Positions 17,451-27,021 of a DNA stretch of 64,000 nucleotides are shown in pieces (the stretch's first letter is position 1; every line of letters begins with the position of its first letter). A model generated the notes under the pieces. That model was not told where the DNA came from, did not search any database, and saw only the letters and a list, made by a program, of their open reading frames with translations. A program made the translations under genes and the position numbers. The DNA comes from Sulfopaludibacter sp963835555 (GTDB lineage Bacteria > Acidobacteriota > Terriglobia > Bryobacterales > Bryobacteraceae): the NCBI GenBank assembly GCA_963835555.1, contig CAWIGC010000022.1:1-64000 (forward strand), written 5' to 3'.

Positions 17451-19841
17451 ATGGAATCCTTCTGGAAAGACCTCAGGCAAGCGTTGCGCATGTTTCGGCG
17501 CAGCCCCGGCTTCACAGTGACGGCGCTGCTTGCTCTGGCGCTCGGGATCGGCGCAAATACCGCCATCTTCTCGGTGGTCAATACCGTGCTGCTGAAGCCG
17601 GTGACGGTCCCCGAGCCGGAACGAGTGGTTGTGTTTGTGACCACTAACAAGGAGGGGGGCGGCGCGTTTGCATCGGATATCAAGTTCAATCTGTGGCGGA
17701 GACAGACCAACATTTTCGAGAATGTGTCCGGCTCGCATTGGGCCAATTTCACACTGACCGGCACGGACCGGCCGGTAAGAGTGGACGCAGAGTGCGTGAC
17801 CGCGGGTTACCTGGCCCTTTTCGGACTGCCGGTGGTGCATGGCCGCGGATTTCTGGCAGGGGAAGAACAGCCCGATGGGCCGCGCGCGGTGGTGCTGAGC
17901 AATGCATTTTGGAAAAAGGTCTTGCATGGCGATCCCGGCATCGTAGGCAAATCCATTTCGCTGAGCGACGCTTCCTACCAGGTGGTGGGGATCATGGCGG
18001 ACGGCGTGGTAATCGAGGATGGCGAGAAGCCCGATGTGTGGCTGCCGTTTCCCATCGACCCGAACAGCAACAACCAGGTGCATTATTTCCGGGCCGAGGG
18101 CCGGCTGAGGCGGGGCGTGACGACGGAAATGGCGAATGCGCAATTGAAACTGACCACGCAGGAATTTCGCCGGCTCTATCCAAAGGCGCTCTCCACCAGC
18201 CGGGGAGACGTGTTCAGCGTGCAGCCGTTGCGAGACTACCTGGTGAAGGATGTGCGTGCGTCGTTGCTGACTTTGGCGGCGGCGGTGGGCTTTGTACTGC
18301 TGATCGCCTGCGCCAACGTGGCCAACCTTTTGTTGATGCGGGCGGAAGGCAGGCGGCGGGAGGTGGCGATTCGCGTGGCGGTGGGTGCGTCGCGCGCTAG
18401 AATCGTCCGGCAGTTCCTGACCGAAAGCGCGCTGCTTGCGGCCGCGGGTGCGGTTTGCGGGCTGGCGCTGGGAGCCACCGGCATCCACTTGCTGCTGGCG
18501 GCACACGCGGTGGATCTTCCCCGGCTGGGAGAGAAGGGCGCCAACGTGGCGCTGGACTGGCGCGTTTTGGCGTTTACCGTGTTGGCGGCAGCGGGCACGG
18601 GGCTGGTGTTCGGGCTGATTCCGGCACTGCAGGTTTCGCGTGCCGATCTGAGCAGGGGCATGAAAGGCGCCGGCGGCAGGGTTCGCTCCCTGCTGGCGAT
18701 CGTCGAAATGAGCATGGCGATTGTGCTATTGATCGGCGCATCCCTTTTCATTCGTACGCTGCTTGCTCTGCGCTCCGTGAATCCGGGCTTCGACCCGCGA
18801 GGTGTAGTGGTCACGCAGACTCTTCTGGAGCCGCGGCGGGAGGAGCGCGTGTTGCGGCGCGTGGAAGCGATTCCGGGTGTGGATGGCGCAGCGCTCACCG
18901 GGTTATTGCCTCTGGAAGGCGGGTTCAACAGCCTCACCATCACAATTCCGGGCCGGCCACTGGAAGGCCTGTCGCACGGAAACGCCCGGTGGATGACGAT
19001 TTCGCCCGGTTATTTCGACGTGCTGAAGATACCCCTGTTGCGCGGCCGGGTGTTTACGCGCGCGGACCGGGGCGATGCGCCGGCCGTTGCGGTGATCAAC
19101 CGCGCGATGGCCCGGCAGTTCTGGCCGGACAGCGATCCGATCGACGATCGCCTGGTGATTGGACGGGGGCTGGGACAGAACTTTGAAGAGCCGCCCCGGC
19201 AGGTGGTGGGCATCGTGGGCGATGTGCATGACGATGCGCTGGGGACCGATCCGCTGCCCGCCGTGTTTGTGCCCTTCGCGCAACGGCCGAACACCCGCGC
19301 ATTGGGCATGTGGGTGGTGGTGAGAACGCGCGGCAATTCACACGCCACGGATGCGGCCATTCCGAGCGAAGTGCAGAACGCGGCGGGCGGTCCGCCGGTT
19401 CCGGCGATGCGGCGGATGCAGGCCATCCTGGTGCAATCCACGGCGCGTCAGGATTTCCGTATGCTGCTGATGAGCATTTTCGCCGGCCTGGCGGCGGTGC
19501 TGGCGGCAATCGGGATCTATGGTTTGATGGGCTACTCGGTGCAGCAGCGCACACGCGAGATCGGCATCCGCATGGCTCTGGGAGCGCAGGCAAGCGCAGT
19601 GCGGAACATGGTGATCCGGCAAGGCATGCGCCTGGCGGCGGCGGGCGCGGGGCTCGGACTGGCCACGGCTTTCTACCTGACGCGATTTCTGGCCGGCTTC
19701 CTATACGGCGTGACAGCACTTGACCCGCTGGTATTCCTGGCGGTGCCTGTGTTGCTGGCCGGCGTGGCCCTGCTGGCGGTGTGGGGTCCGGCGCTGCGGG
19801 CGGCTCGTGTGGATCCACTTCGCGCGCTGCGGCACGAGTAG
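17451..19841 (+). CDS. ADOP-family permease lacking the N-terminal domain
   Basis: 796 residues. Unlike the other ADOPs here it starts almost directly with the first membrane segment (DLRQALRMFRRSPGFTVTALLALALGIGANTAIFSVV broken across residues 6-42), so the ~70-residue cytoplasmic domain is absent. Two MacB-like core/permease units follow, with REVAIRVAVGASRARIVRQF in the middle and REIGIRMALGAQASAVRN near the end, finishing with DPLRALRHE. There is no PadR gene nearby. AAGGAG precedes the ATG. A REP palindrome (19847-19866) begins six bases after its stop. Confidence 0.9.
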   Translation: MESFWKDLRQALRMFRRSPGFTVTALLALALGIGANTAIFSVVNTVLLKPVTVPEPERVVVFVTTNKEGGGAFASDIKFNLWRRQTNIFENVSGSHWANFTLTGTDRPVRVDAECVTAGYLALFGLPVVHGRGFLAGEEQPDGPRAVVLSNAFWKKVLHGDPGIVGKSISLSDASYQVVGIMADGVVIEDGEKPDVWLPFPIDPNSNNQVHYFRAEGRLRRGVTTEMANAQLKLTTQEFRRLYPKALSTSRGDVFSVQPLRDYLVKDVRASLLTLAAAVGFVLLIACANVANLLLMRAEGRRREVAIRVAVGASRARIVRQFLTESALLAAAGAVCGLALGATGIHLLLAAHAVDLPRLGEKGANVALDWRVLAFTVLAAAGTGLVFGLIPALQVSRADLSRGMKGAGGRVRSLLAIVEMSMAIVLLIGASLFIRTLLALRSVNPGFDPRGVVVTQTLLEPRREERVLRRVEAIPGVDGAALTGLLPLEGGFNSLTITIPGRPLEGLSHGNARWMTISPGYFDVLKIPLLRGRVFTRADRGDAPAVAVINRAMARQFWPDSDPIDDRLVIGRGLGQNFEEPPRQVVGIVGDVHDDALGTDPLPAVFVPFAQRPNTRALGMWVVVRTRGNSHATDAAIPSEVQNAAGGPPVPAMRRMQAILVQSTARQDFRMLLMSIFAGLAAVLAAIGIYGLMGYSVQQRTREIGIRMALGAQASAVRNMVIRQGMRLAAAGAGLGLATAFYLTRFLAGFLYGVTALDPLVFLAVPVLLAGVALLAVWGPALRAARVDPLRALRHE

Positions 19842-19846
19842 ACGCA

Positions 19847-19866
19847 GACAGGCCAGGAGGTCTTAC
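19847..19866 (-). repeat. REP-like palindrome, shortened arm
   Basis: Arm GACAGGCC, AGGA loop, then a shortened second arm GGTC, followed by TTAC, which reads GTAA on the minus strand. The GTAA foot supplies the TAA stop of the AsmA gene (19863-19865). It is related to the REPs at 31114, 47833 and 48431 but has lost four bases of one arm. Confidence 0.7.
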
Positions 19867-21431
19867 TTCCCGATCAGACCGCGAAGCAAGCCGCCGGCCA
19901 CGCCCTTGATTTCGTCCTTCACCACAGCTTTCACGTCGGGGCGGAAGACCGGGTCGGCGCAGGTTCCCTGCACGGTGAACGGAATGGGCTGGTCGCGAAG
20001 GCCGGCGGCGAATCCGGAAGTCTGGACCAGGGCGCGCATTTTGAAATCGAGGGCGTTGTCCGGGCTGACGGTTCCGGCGCCCTGCAATTCGCCGATGGCC
20101 GGTACGATCAATTTGATATCGCTGGCGTCGGTACCTTCGGGAGCCACGCGCAGATTCGTGCTGAGTTCCTGAACGTCCAGGTTGGGGCTGCCTTTGATGC
20201 CGGCCAGTTTTTCAATGGAGGCCATTTTCGAAGGCAGGTCGAAACCCCCCAGCCTGGCGTTACTGACAGCCAGCGAGCCGCCCGAGACCAGCTTGTCGGT
20301 GGGGCCGTCCATGGTAAGGTTCGCGCTCGCTGTGCCGCTCTGCAGGGTGGCGCCGGCGGGCAGGACCACGCCGAGCGCGGGCAGCAACGCCGCCAGCTCA
20401 GTCAGAGGCATGCCGGGACCGTTGAGCGTCATGTGGACTACCATGGATGCTTCCTGTTCGGCGTAGGTCCCGGCGAGGGTGGCCGTCGCGCGGCCGATGT
20501 GGATGCCGGCATGGTGCACCGTGCCGGAATGCTTCCGCAGATCGTGATCCACGGCGAAATCCAGTTCCACGGGACGTTGCGCGGGGGTGCCGTTTCGGGC
20601 CATTTTCAATTTCTCGGCCTTGAGCTTGCCCTTCAGGCGCATCAGGCGTCCGTCCGAATCGCCGGCCGCATCGATTGAAACCAGCCCGGCGAGTTGCGGT
20701 GCGATATCGTTCATTCCGGAGGCAGCCAGATCAAGCTGTGCGATGTGCAGGGTAGCATTGACGGGGGTCATGGCCGCGTCGTTCTGGTTGAAGGGACCGG
20801 CAGTTCCATCCAGAGTGAGCGAGCCCCCGCCGGCCACATGCGTCGAAATGGAAAAGGGGAACGCCGTGGTGGCAGAAAAATTCCGAAGCTCGATATTGAC
20901 CTGTTCCAGCACCAACGGTTTCCAATGGCCCAGAGTGCGCCCCAGCGTCAGCCGGCCGTTGGTGATGCGGACGAGTTGTACGGAAAGATCCAGCGAGGCT
21001 TTGTCCGGCGCATCGGATGGAGGAGGCGCGGATTTCGCGCCCTTGGCTCCCAGGCTGGAGAAATTCCAGTTGCCGGCGGGCGCCTGCACCAGGATGATCT
21101 CGGGCTGATCGAGCGTGATCTCTTTCACATTCAGTTTGTGGGAGAAGATAAACGGCAGCAGTTCCACACCGACATTGAGCGATTTGGCGCGCACGAAGGC
21201 GGGCTTGCCGAAATGCGGATCGTCGGCCACGAACAGGTCGTCCGCCGTGACGCTACCCGAAAGGATGGAGAGTTTCAGCTTTCCGAGTTTCACTTCGCGG
21301 CCCAGCGCCGAAGTCAGGCTGGATTCCAGCGTGGGCTTAAACTGATTCACATTGATGAGAAACGGCAGGCTGATGACCACGATCAATAACGCCGCCACCG
21401 CGATGCCTATCCATCGCACAGTGCGTTTCAT
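19863..21431 (-). CDS. AsmA-family protein
   Basis: 522 residues with one N-terminal membrane helix (WIGIAVAALLIVVISLPFLI), then a long periplasmic beta-rich region typical of AsmA/AsmA-like repeats (VNQFKPTLESSLTSALGREVKLGKLKLS near the start). AsmA-type proteins span the periplasm and are implicated in phospholipid movement to the outer membrane. Its stop codon is formed by the GTAA foot of a REP palindrome. The start lies 30 bases from the divergent MscS-like gene. Confidence 0.85.
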   Translation of the reverse strand: MKRTVRWIGIAVAALLIVVISLPFLINVNQFKPTLESSLTSALGREVKLGKLKLSILSGSVTADDLFVADDPHFGKPAFVRAKSLNVGVELLPFIFSHKLNVKEITLDQPEIILVQAPAGNWNFSSLGAKGAKSAPPPSDAPDKASLDLSVQLVRITNGRLTLGRTLGHWKPLVLEQVNIELRNFSATTAFPFSISTHVAGGGSLTLDGTAGPFNQNDAAMTPVNATLHIAQLDLAASGMNDIAPQLAGLVSIDAAGDSDGRLMRLKGKLKAEKLKMARNGTPAQRPVELDFAVDHDLRKHSGTVHHAGIHIGRATATLAGTYAEQEASMVVHMTLNGPGMPLTELAALLPALGVVLPAGATLQSGTASANLTMDGPTDKLVSGGSLAVSNARLGGFDLPSKMASIEKLAGIKGSPNLDVQELSTNLRVAPEGTDASDIKLIVPAIGELQGAGTVSPDNALDFKMRALVQTSGFAAGLRDQPIPFTVQGTCADPVFRPDVKAVVKDEIKGVAGGLLRGLIGK

Positions 21432-21461
21432 ATGCTATCGAGTGTACTCTCGTAAGAGCGT

Positions 21462-23171
21462 ATGCGGTGGTCGAAAAATCTCCCTGCGATTCTGGTGTCG
21501 ATTCTGCTGGCGGTGTGCCTGGTGGCATGGCTCGATACCGGCGGTACCGGCAGCGTGGTTAACGGTAAGAAGGCGGCGAAGGCGCAGACGGTAGTAGACG
21601 ATCGCCTGCTGCGCACCGCGCGCGACATGGCGGCGATGGCCGACACTCCCGAGGAGCAGGACGACGCTCGCGAGGCATTGCACCTGGCCGACCATGCGCT
21701 GGACCAGGCCTTCGCCACGGCGCTGCGGCAGGCGCAGGAGGAGCCCCCTCCAGCGAACGGAGATCTGCAGAAGCTGAACGCGCAGATCGATAAGTTAAAG
21801 GCCGCCATCGCGAACGATGAGGCGCGGGTGGCGCAACTGACCAAGGATGCCGCCACAAACGAGGACGCCGCGGAGGATCTGCAACTGGCCAACGCCCAGA
21901 GGACCCTGGACAAGGACGAACTGGACGACGCCGAGCAGGATCGCGCGCGCCAGGGTGGAGATCGCAGCGTCACGATCGAACGCGCCCTGCAGCAGCATGA
22001 GAGCGATCAGAAGGCGGCGCCGCCGCTCCCAAAGCTCGCGGACATTTCCGCCCTGGACACGGTGGCCGAACAGGTCCGGGTCTGGTTCGCGCTTTCGGGC
22101 CGGAAGCGATTGCTGCGGCAGGCACAGCAGCAGGCTCTGGACCGGGCCGCCGCGGTGGCGTCGGAGCACAACAAACTGGAAGGGCAATCGGCCGATTCGG
22201 CGGCGCCCGCGGAGACCACGGCTTTGCAGGTGGCGCGCCTGCATCGCCTCTCCAGCCAGCGGAAGACGCTGGCCGAAGACGATAAGCGCGTGCAAGACTG
22301 CCAGCAACTGGCCAACGTTTACAAGTCGTGGATCGATATAGTGGAGAGCCACCAGGAGAGCGTCCTGCACCAGTTCTTGGGGTCGCTGGGAATCATCTTC
22401 ACAATCGTGCTGGCAGTGGTGGCGGTGGACCGCGGGATTCGCCGCGCATTTCACCAGGCCGACTCCAAAAGGCTGCACCAGATGCGGATGCTGGCCACGG
22501 TGGGGGCGCAATTGCTGGCTGTGGCGGCGATTCTGTTGATTGTATTCGGACCGCCCACGCAGCTTTCGACCATCATCGGGCTGGCGACGGCGGGGCTCAC
22601 GCTGGTGATGCGCGATTTCATCGTGGCCTTCTTCGGCTGGTTCACGCTGATGGGAAAGAACGGAATTCGCGTGGGCGATTGGGTGGAAGTGGAGGGCGTG
22701 AGCGGCGAGGTAATCGAAATCGGCATTCTGAAGACGGTGCTGCTGGAGCGGGGCAACGAATCCGCGGACGGCCATCCTACGGGGCGGCACGTGACATTCT
22801 CTAATTCATTCGCGATGGAGCAGCACTACTTCAATTTCTCGACATCGAACCAATGGCTGTGGGATCAATTTGCGGTGACCCTGCCGATGGGGGGCGATCC
22901 TTACCGGACGGTGCAGCAGATCCACGACATTGTCGAAAGGGAGACGCAGGCCGACGCCGAAGGTGCTACCCGGGACTGGGAGCGGGTAGCGTCCAAATAT
23001 GGAGGGAGCACCTTTTCTGCCAAGCCGGCGGTGGACCTGCGACCTTCCGGGCTGGGGTTGGACGTGGTAGTTCGGTATATCACGAAGGCGCCGGAGCGGG
23101 ATGCCATGAAGTCGCGCCTGTTCCACGAGATCGTGGACCTGCTGCACAAGGGGGAGACTGCGGTCAAATGA
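21462..23171 (+). CDS. MscS-like mechanosensitive channel
   Basis: 569 residues: a signal or anchor segment (ILVSILLAVCLVAWL), a long periplasmic coiled coil (residues ~55-280, rich in Ala/Glu/Gln/Lys), then membrane helices from about residue 300 (GIIFTIVLAVVAV). The pore/MscS beta-domain comes last, with GLATAGLTLVMRDFIVAFFGW and GIRVGDWVEVEGVSGEVIEI. It probably opens under membrane tension to release solutes. The soluble C-terminal domain is present, and the last eight bases overlap the convergent Fic gene. Confidence 0.87.
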   Translation: MRWSKNLPAILVSILLAVCLVAWLDTGGTGSVVNGKKAAKAQTVVDDRLLRTARDMAAMADTPEEQDDAREALHLADHALDQAFATALRQAQEEPPPANGDLQKLNAQIDKLKAAIANDEARVAQLTKDAATNEDAAEDLQLANAQRTLDKDELDDAEQDRARQGGDRSVTIERALQQHESDQKAAPPLPKLADISALDTVAEQVRVWFALSGRKRLLRQAQQQALDRAAAVASEHNKLEGQSADSAAPAETTALQVARLHRLSSQRKTLAEDDKRVQDCQQLANVYKSWIDIVESHQESVLHQFLGSLGIIFTIVLAVVAVDRGIRRAFHQADSKRLHQMRMLATVGAQLLAVAAILLIVFGPPTQLSTIIGLATAGLTLVMRDFIVAFFGWFTLMGKNGIRVGDWVEVEGVSGEVIEIGILKTVLLERGNESADGHPTGRHVTFSNSFAMEQHYFNFSTSNQWLWDQFAVTLPMGGDPYRTVQQIHDIVERETQADAEGATRDWERVASKYGGSTFSAKPAVDLRPSGLGLDVVVRYITKAPERDAMKSRLFHEIVDLLHKGETAVK

Positions 23172-24600
23172 GCGTGCGCTGCCAGATGGCGAGTCCGCGC
23201 ACGATGGCATCTTCGAGCCAGGGATCAAAGCGGGCCTGAGCTTCTTCCAGGGTTTCCTCATAGTTGATCTGGAAGAATTCGTCGCAAGCGGGGATTGCTT
23301 TCTGACCTTCCGTCACAAAAAATGCTGATGTCCCGAGAATGCCATGGAACACCTTAGCGATTCCATGGAAAGACACGACCATAGCTGCTTGTGCGGAGGC
23401 CTGTATCCAAAGCTCGACGAAGTGGTTGTATGTTTCAAGGTTGGCCGAATAGTGAAACTCTGCAGCGATTTCAAGTAGCTCTTGATTCCGTTGGCGATGC
23501 ATTCGGGTGCCGAACTGGAAATCCGGTTTGGCTGAAGTGATTTCGGATGTGAGCTTCTGAGCCGTATAGTCAAGTCGTGCGTTTGCGCGCGCGGAAAGTT
23601 GTCCTGCAATTGTACGCGCATTGCTCCATTCCTTCGGAATAATTTTCCCGACACCGACCAAGACGTCGCGAGCCGCATCCACCGCGGCATCGATACTCGC
23701 GGGTGGTTTCGCCGTCAACGCAGAGTCCAGCGCCATCACGAAGAGCCTTTTTTGAACGCTGGTGAACCAGGCAACAAGGGGCCCCAGGTTTCCGGAATCA
23801 GCCTGCTTCAGTTCGTCCAGGTACTTCGCTTTCTCATCGGAGCGCACCACCAGGGGAAACCAATTCGCCTTGATAAAGATCAGGCTCGCTATGGCACGCG
23901 CCACCCTTCCATTTCCATCCTGGAATGGGTGAATCTGGGTGAAGCGATGGTGCAACCAGGCCGCCTCTACCTCTGGGGGAATTTCGCGCCGTAGGTGCTC
24001 CTCATGCCAGTGAATCAGGCGATCCATCTCCGACGCGACGTGCTCGGGAGGGCAGTATTCATGCATCGATCCATCGAAGATCGTCGGATTGTTAGGCAGC
24101 GTTTTGTATACGCCGCGTTCGAGTGGGACCTCGATCTTCTCGCCCGACGGAGTCATCGCAATCGTGACATCCTGATGCCGCAGCAGTCCGGCGTGGAGTT
24201 CCTTGATATAGCTGGCGGTCAGTTTGCGGTCGCCTTTGATGAACTCGAAGAGCCAGTCCAAAACGTCCGCATGGTCCTCAATGATCATGGCCACGTGTTC
24301 GGGTGTTAATCGCCCGGGTTGGCGCGGAATCAGGCTCGGATGGATCCCGTGTTCGATCAGCGTCCGGGTTACTCCCCGATCAAAAGCGTAGACGCCTTCG
24401 ATGATCCCCGTCTCGATGGCCCATTCGCGCTTCAGCCTCTGATGAAACTCTTCCAGCGCCTCCCGGTCCGCAAGGCTGTCCTTCCGCTCCATCCAAATCC
24501 GATGCAGCGGCCGCAGTTCGTTGTTCGTGAGCGAACGAACATCCTCGGGGAGATCCTCGATCTCCCGCCATTTGTAGTCCTTGGCCATGGGCTGACCCAT
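23164..24600 (-). CDS. Fic-domain AMP-transferase, self-inhibited class II type
   Basis: 478 residues. The Fic core motif HPFQDGNGR is perfect (catalytic His, phosphate-binding GNGR), preceded by the flap region GVYKTLPNNPTIFDGS. An inhibitory-helix motif [S/T]xxxE[G/N] occurs in the N-terminal part as TGIIEG (about residue 80), so the enzyme belongs to the group whose own N-terminal helix blocks ATP binding. It should transfer AMP to a hydroxyl of a target protein; the target is unknown. A C-terminal region of about 190 residues lacks recognised motifs. Two ATGs (24600 and 24588) are possible starts. Confidence 0.9.
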   Translation of the reverse strand: MGQPMAKDYKWREIEDLPEDVRSLTNNELRPLHRIWMERKDSLADREALEEFHQRLKREWAIETGIIEGVYAFDRGVTRTLIEHGIHPSLIPRQPGRLTPEHVAMIIEDHADVLDWLFEFIKGDRKLTASYIKELHAGLLRHQDVTIAMTPSGEKIEVPLERGVYKTLPNNPTIFDGSMHEYCPPEHVASEMDRLIHWHEEHLRREIPPEVEAAWLHHRFTQIHPFQDGNGRVARAIASLIFIKANWFPLVVRSDEKAKYLDELKQADSGNLGPLVAWFTSVQKRLFVMALDSALTAKPPASIDAAVDAARDVLVGVGKIIPKEWSNARTIAGQLSARANARLDYTAQKLTSEITSAKPDFQFGTRMHRQRNQELLEIAAEFHYSANLETYNHFVELWIQASAQAAMVVSFHGIAKVFHGILGTSAFFVTEGQKAIPACDEFFQINYEETLEEAQARFDPWLEDAIVRGLAIWQRTLI

Positions 24601-24666
24601 CGTACAACACCGCCCCGTCGGCTATAATCGGGATTGTCCTCCGCGACAACGAAGGAGTACCTTTCC

Positions 24667-25875
24667 ATGCAGTCTCGGCGTAATTTCATCAACAGCGTAG
24701 CCGGCGGATTGGCGGGCACCTTTGCCGCTTCCAACGTGCTGGGTGCGAACGACCGCATCCGTCTCGGAATTATCGGCCCCGGCGCGCGCGGGTCGGAGAT
24801 TTTGCGCCAGGCGCTGGCTCTGGAAAACGTGGAGTGCATCGGCGCGGCCGATGTTTATACACGCCGCCTGGAGCAGGCTAAACAGATCGCCCCGAACGCC
24901 AAGACCTACCTGGACTATCACCGCATGCTGGAGGATAAGGACATCGACGCCGTCCTGATCGCCACGCCCCAGCATCTGCATTGCGAATGCTTCACCGCCG
25001 CGATGGACGCCGGCAAGCACGTCTACCAGGAAAAGACGATGGCGTTCACGGTGGAACACGCCAAGAAGATGCGCGCCGCGTACCAGAAGGCGGGAGACAA
25101 GCGCGTGGTGCAGATTGGCCATCAGTGGACTTCCACCGGCCAGTTGCCCGATGCGCTGAGTTTCCTGAAGCCCGAGTTGATGGGCAAAATCACCGCGATT
25201 CAAGCGCGGATGTATCGCAATACGCCGCACGGGAAACCGCAGTGGGCGCGCCTGATCGAGCCGGACATGACGCCCGAAAATATTGTCTGGAAATCGTTCC
25301 TGGGCAGCGCGCCGCCGCACGCGTTCGACGCCAACCGCTACATCAACTGGCGCTACTTCTGGGATTATTCGGGCGGCAACGTGTACGAGAACATGTGCCA
25401 CCAGCTTTCGTTCTGGTACAAGGCCATGAACCTGAGCATCCCGGCGCGCGCCACCATGACCGGCGGCCTGTACCTGTGGAAGGACGGCCGCGAAGTGCCC
25501 GACACGATGAACGTCGCCATGGAGCACAACGAAGAACTGCTGTTCAGTTGGGATTCCGGCTTCGGCAACGATCAACTGCGCGTTACCGAAGACGTGCTGG
25601 GCGACAACGGCACGCTTTCGCACACGCCGCAAGGCATCCGCTACACGCCGCAGAAAGTGAATCGCAGGGACGGCAACGAAATGGTGGGCGCCACGCGCAG
25701 CGATCCCAAGGCCCACATGCAAAATTTCATCGATAATATTCGCGGCGCGAGTTCCGAGATCGCCTGCCCGTTCGATATCGGATTCCGCGTGGCCATCGCC
25801 TGCCGCATGGCCGTGGACAGCTATCGTTTGGGTCGCACGATGCACTGGGACGCGGCAAAGGAAGAGATCGTCTAA
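24667..25875 (+). CDS. Tat-exported Gfo/Idh/MocA-family oxidoreductase
   Basis: 402 residues from ATG 24667, with AAGGAG upstream. The N-terminus is a twin-arginine signal (SRRNFINSVAGGLAGTFAAS) followed directly by an NAD(P)-binding Rossmann fold (RIRLGIIGPGARGSEIL). EKTMAF corresponds to the family EKP motif, with Pro replaced by Thr. Such exported dehydrogenases are numerous in acidobacteria and act on sugars or inositols in the periplasm; the substrate is unknown. The stop lies two bases before the acyl-CoA dehydrogenase start. Confidence 0.88.
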   Translation: MQSRRNFINSVAGGLAGTFAASNVLGANDRIRLGIIGPGARGSEILRQALALENVECIGAADVYTRRLEQAKQIAPNAKTYLDYHRMLEDKDIDAVLIATPQHLHCECFTAAMDAGKHVYQEKTMAFTVEHAKKMRAAYQKAGDKRVVQIGHQWTSTGQLPDALSFLKPELMGKITAIQARMYRNTPHGKPQWARLIEPDMTPENIVWKSFLGSAPPHAFDANRYINWRYFWDYSGGNVYENMCHQLSFWYKAMNLSIPARATMTGGLYLWKDGREVPDTMNVAMEHNEELLFSWDSGFGNDQLRVTEDVLGDNGTLSHTPQGIRYTPQKVNRRDGNEMVGATRSDPKAHMQNFIDNIRGASSEIACPFDIGFRVAIACRMAVDSYRLGRTMHWDAAKEEIV

Positions 25876-25877
25876 GC

Positions 25878-27021
25878 GTGGATTTCGAGTACACAGGCGA
25901 GCAGATTCAGTTGCGCAAGTCGGTCCGGGAATTCGCCGAGGCCGAAATTGCGCCGCACGTCATGGAGTGGGACGAGGCCCAGACGTTCCCGCTGGAGGTG
26001 GTGCGCAAACTCGGCAAGCTCGGGTACATGGGCTCCATCTTCCCGGAGGAATCGGGCGGCGCAGGGATGGGGTACATCGAGTACGCCATCATCATTGAGG
26101 AGCTTTCGCGCGTGGATGGGTCGGTGGGAATCATCGTGGCGGCCCACACGTCCCTGTGCTCGAACCACATCTACAAGATGGGCAGCGAGGAACAGCGGAA
26201 GCGCTACCTGCCGAAACTGGCCACGGGCGAGTGGATCGGATGCTGGTCCCTGACCGAACCGGAGGCGGGGTCTGACGCGGCTGGAACGCGCACCAAGGCA
26301 GTGATGGAAGACGGCGTTTGGATTCTAAACGGCGCCAAGACTTTCACCACCAACGCGCATTATGCGGACGTCTGCGTGGCCATGGCGGTGACGGACCGCG
26401 CCGCGGCACAGCACGGAATTTCGGCCTTCGTCATCGAAGCGGGCACGCCCGGTTTCCGCTGCGGCAAGAAGGAAAACAAACTCGGGCTACGCGCCAGCGC
26501 CACCGGCGAGGTAATTTTCGAAGGCTGCCGGCTGGCGCCCGGGACAGTTGCTGGGCAAGCTGAATAACGGATTCGTGGACAGCCTCAAAATTCTGGACGG
26601 CGGCCGGATCTCCATCGCCGCGCTGTCCATCGGGATGGCACAGGGCGCGTACGATGCGGCGCTCCGCTATTCCAAGTTGCGGAAGCAGTTCGGGCGTCCG
26701 ATTTCCGAATTTCAGGCGATCCAGCACAAGCTGGTGGACATGGCCGTGGACCTGGATGCGGCGCGCCTGCTGAATTACCGGGCGGCGTGGATGCTGGATC
26801 GCGGGATGCGGGTGACGCGCGAATCCGCCAGCGCCAAGCTGTTCGCCTCCGAAGCGGCGGTGCGCATTGCCGGCGAGGCCGTCCAGATTCACGGTGGATA
26901 CGGGTTTATCAAAGATTATCCGGTGGAGAAATTCTACCGCGACGTCAAACTCTGCACGATCGGGGAAGGCACCAGCGAGATCCAACGCCTGGTGATTGCC
27001 CGGCAACTATTGAAAAGCTAA
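25878..27021 (+). CDS. Acyl-CoA dehydrogenase, frameshifted as given
   Basis: Starts at GTG 25878. Both halves are well conserved: GCWSLTEPEAGSDAAGTRT (FAD/substrate loop), FTTNAHYADV, then RKQFGRPISEFQAIQHKLVDMA, QIHGGYGFIKDYPVEKFYRD and TIGEGTSEIQRLVIARQLL. The catalytic Glu of short-chain enzymes fits the Glu in TIGEGTSEIQ. The first frame ends at 26567. Removing one G near 26541 restores EGCRLAPGQLLGKLNNGF and a 380-residue protein. It oxidises a short or branched acyl-CoA to the enoyl-CoA using FAD and passes electrons to ETF. Its stop overlaps the start of MeaB by one base. Confidence 0.88.

Noticed and set aside
17421..18506. Upstream extension of the deoB frame to a 756-residue ORF
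   Set aside because: It runs antisense through the ADOP gene; deoB family length and motifs fit the start at 17420.
26787..27020. N-terminal extension of the MeaB fusion upstream of 27021
   Set aside because: It is another frame of the acyl-CoA dehydrogenase 3' end; the ATG at 27021 overlaps the dehydrogenase stop and gives a normal MeaB N-terminus.
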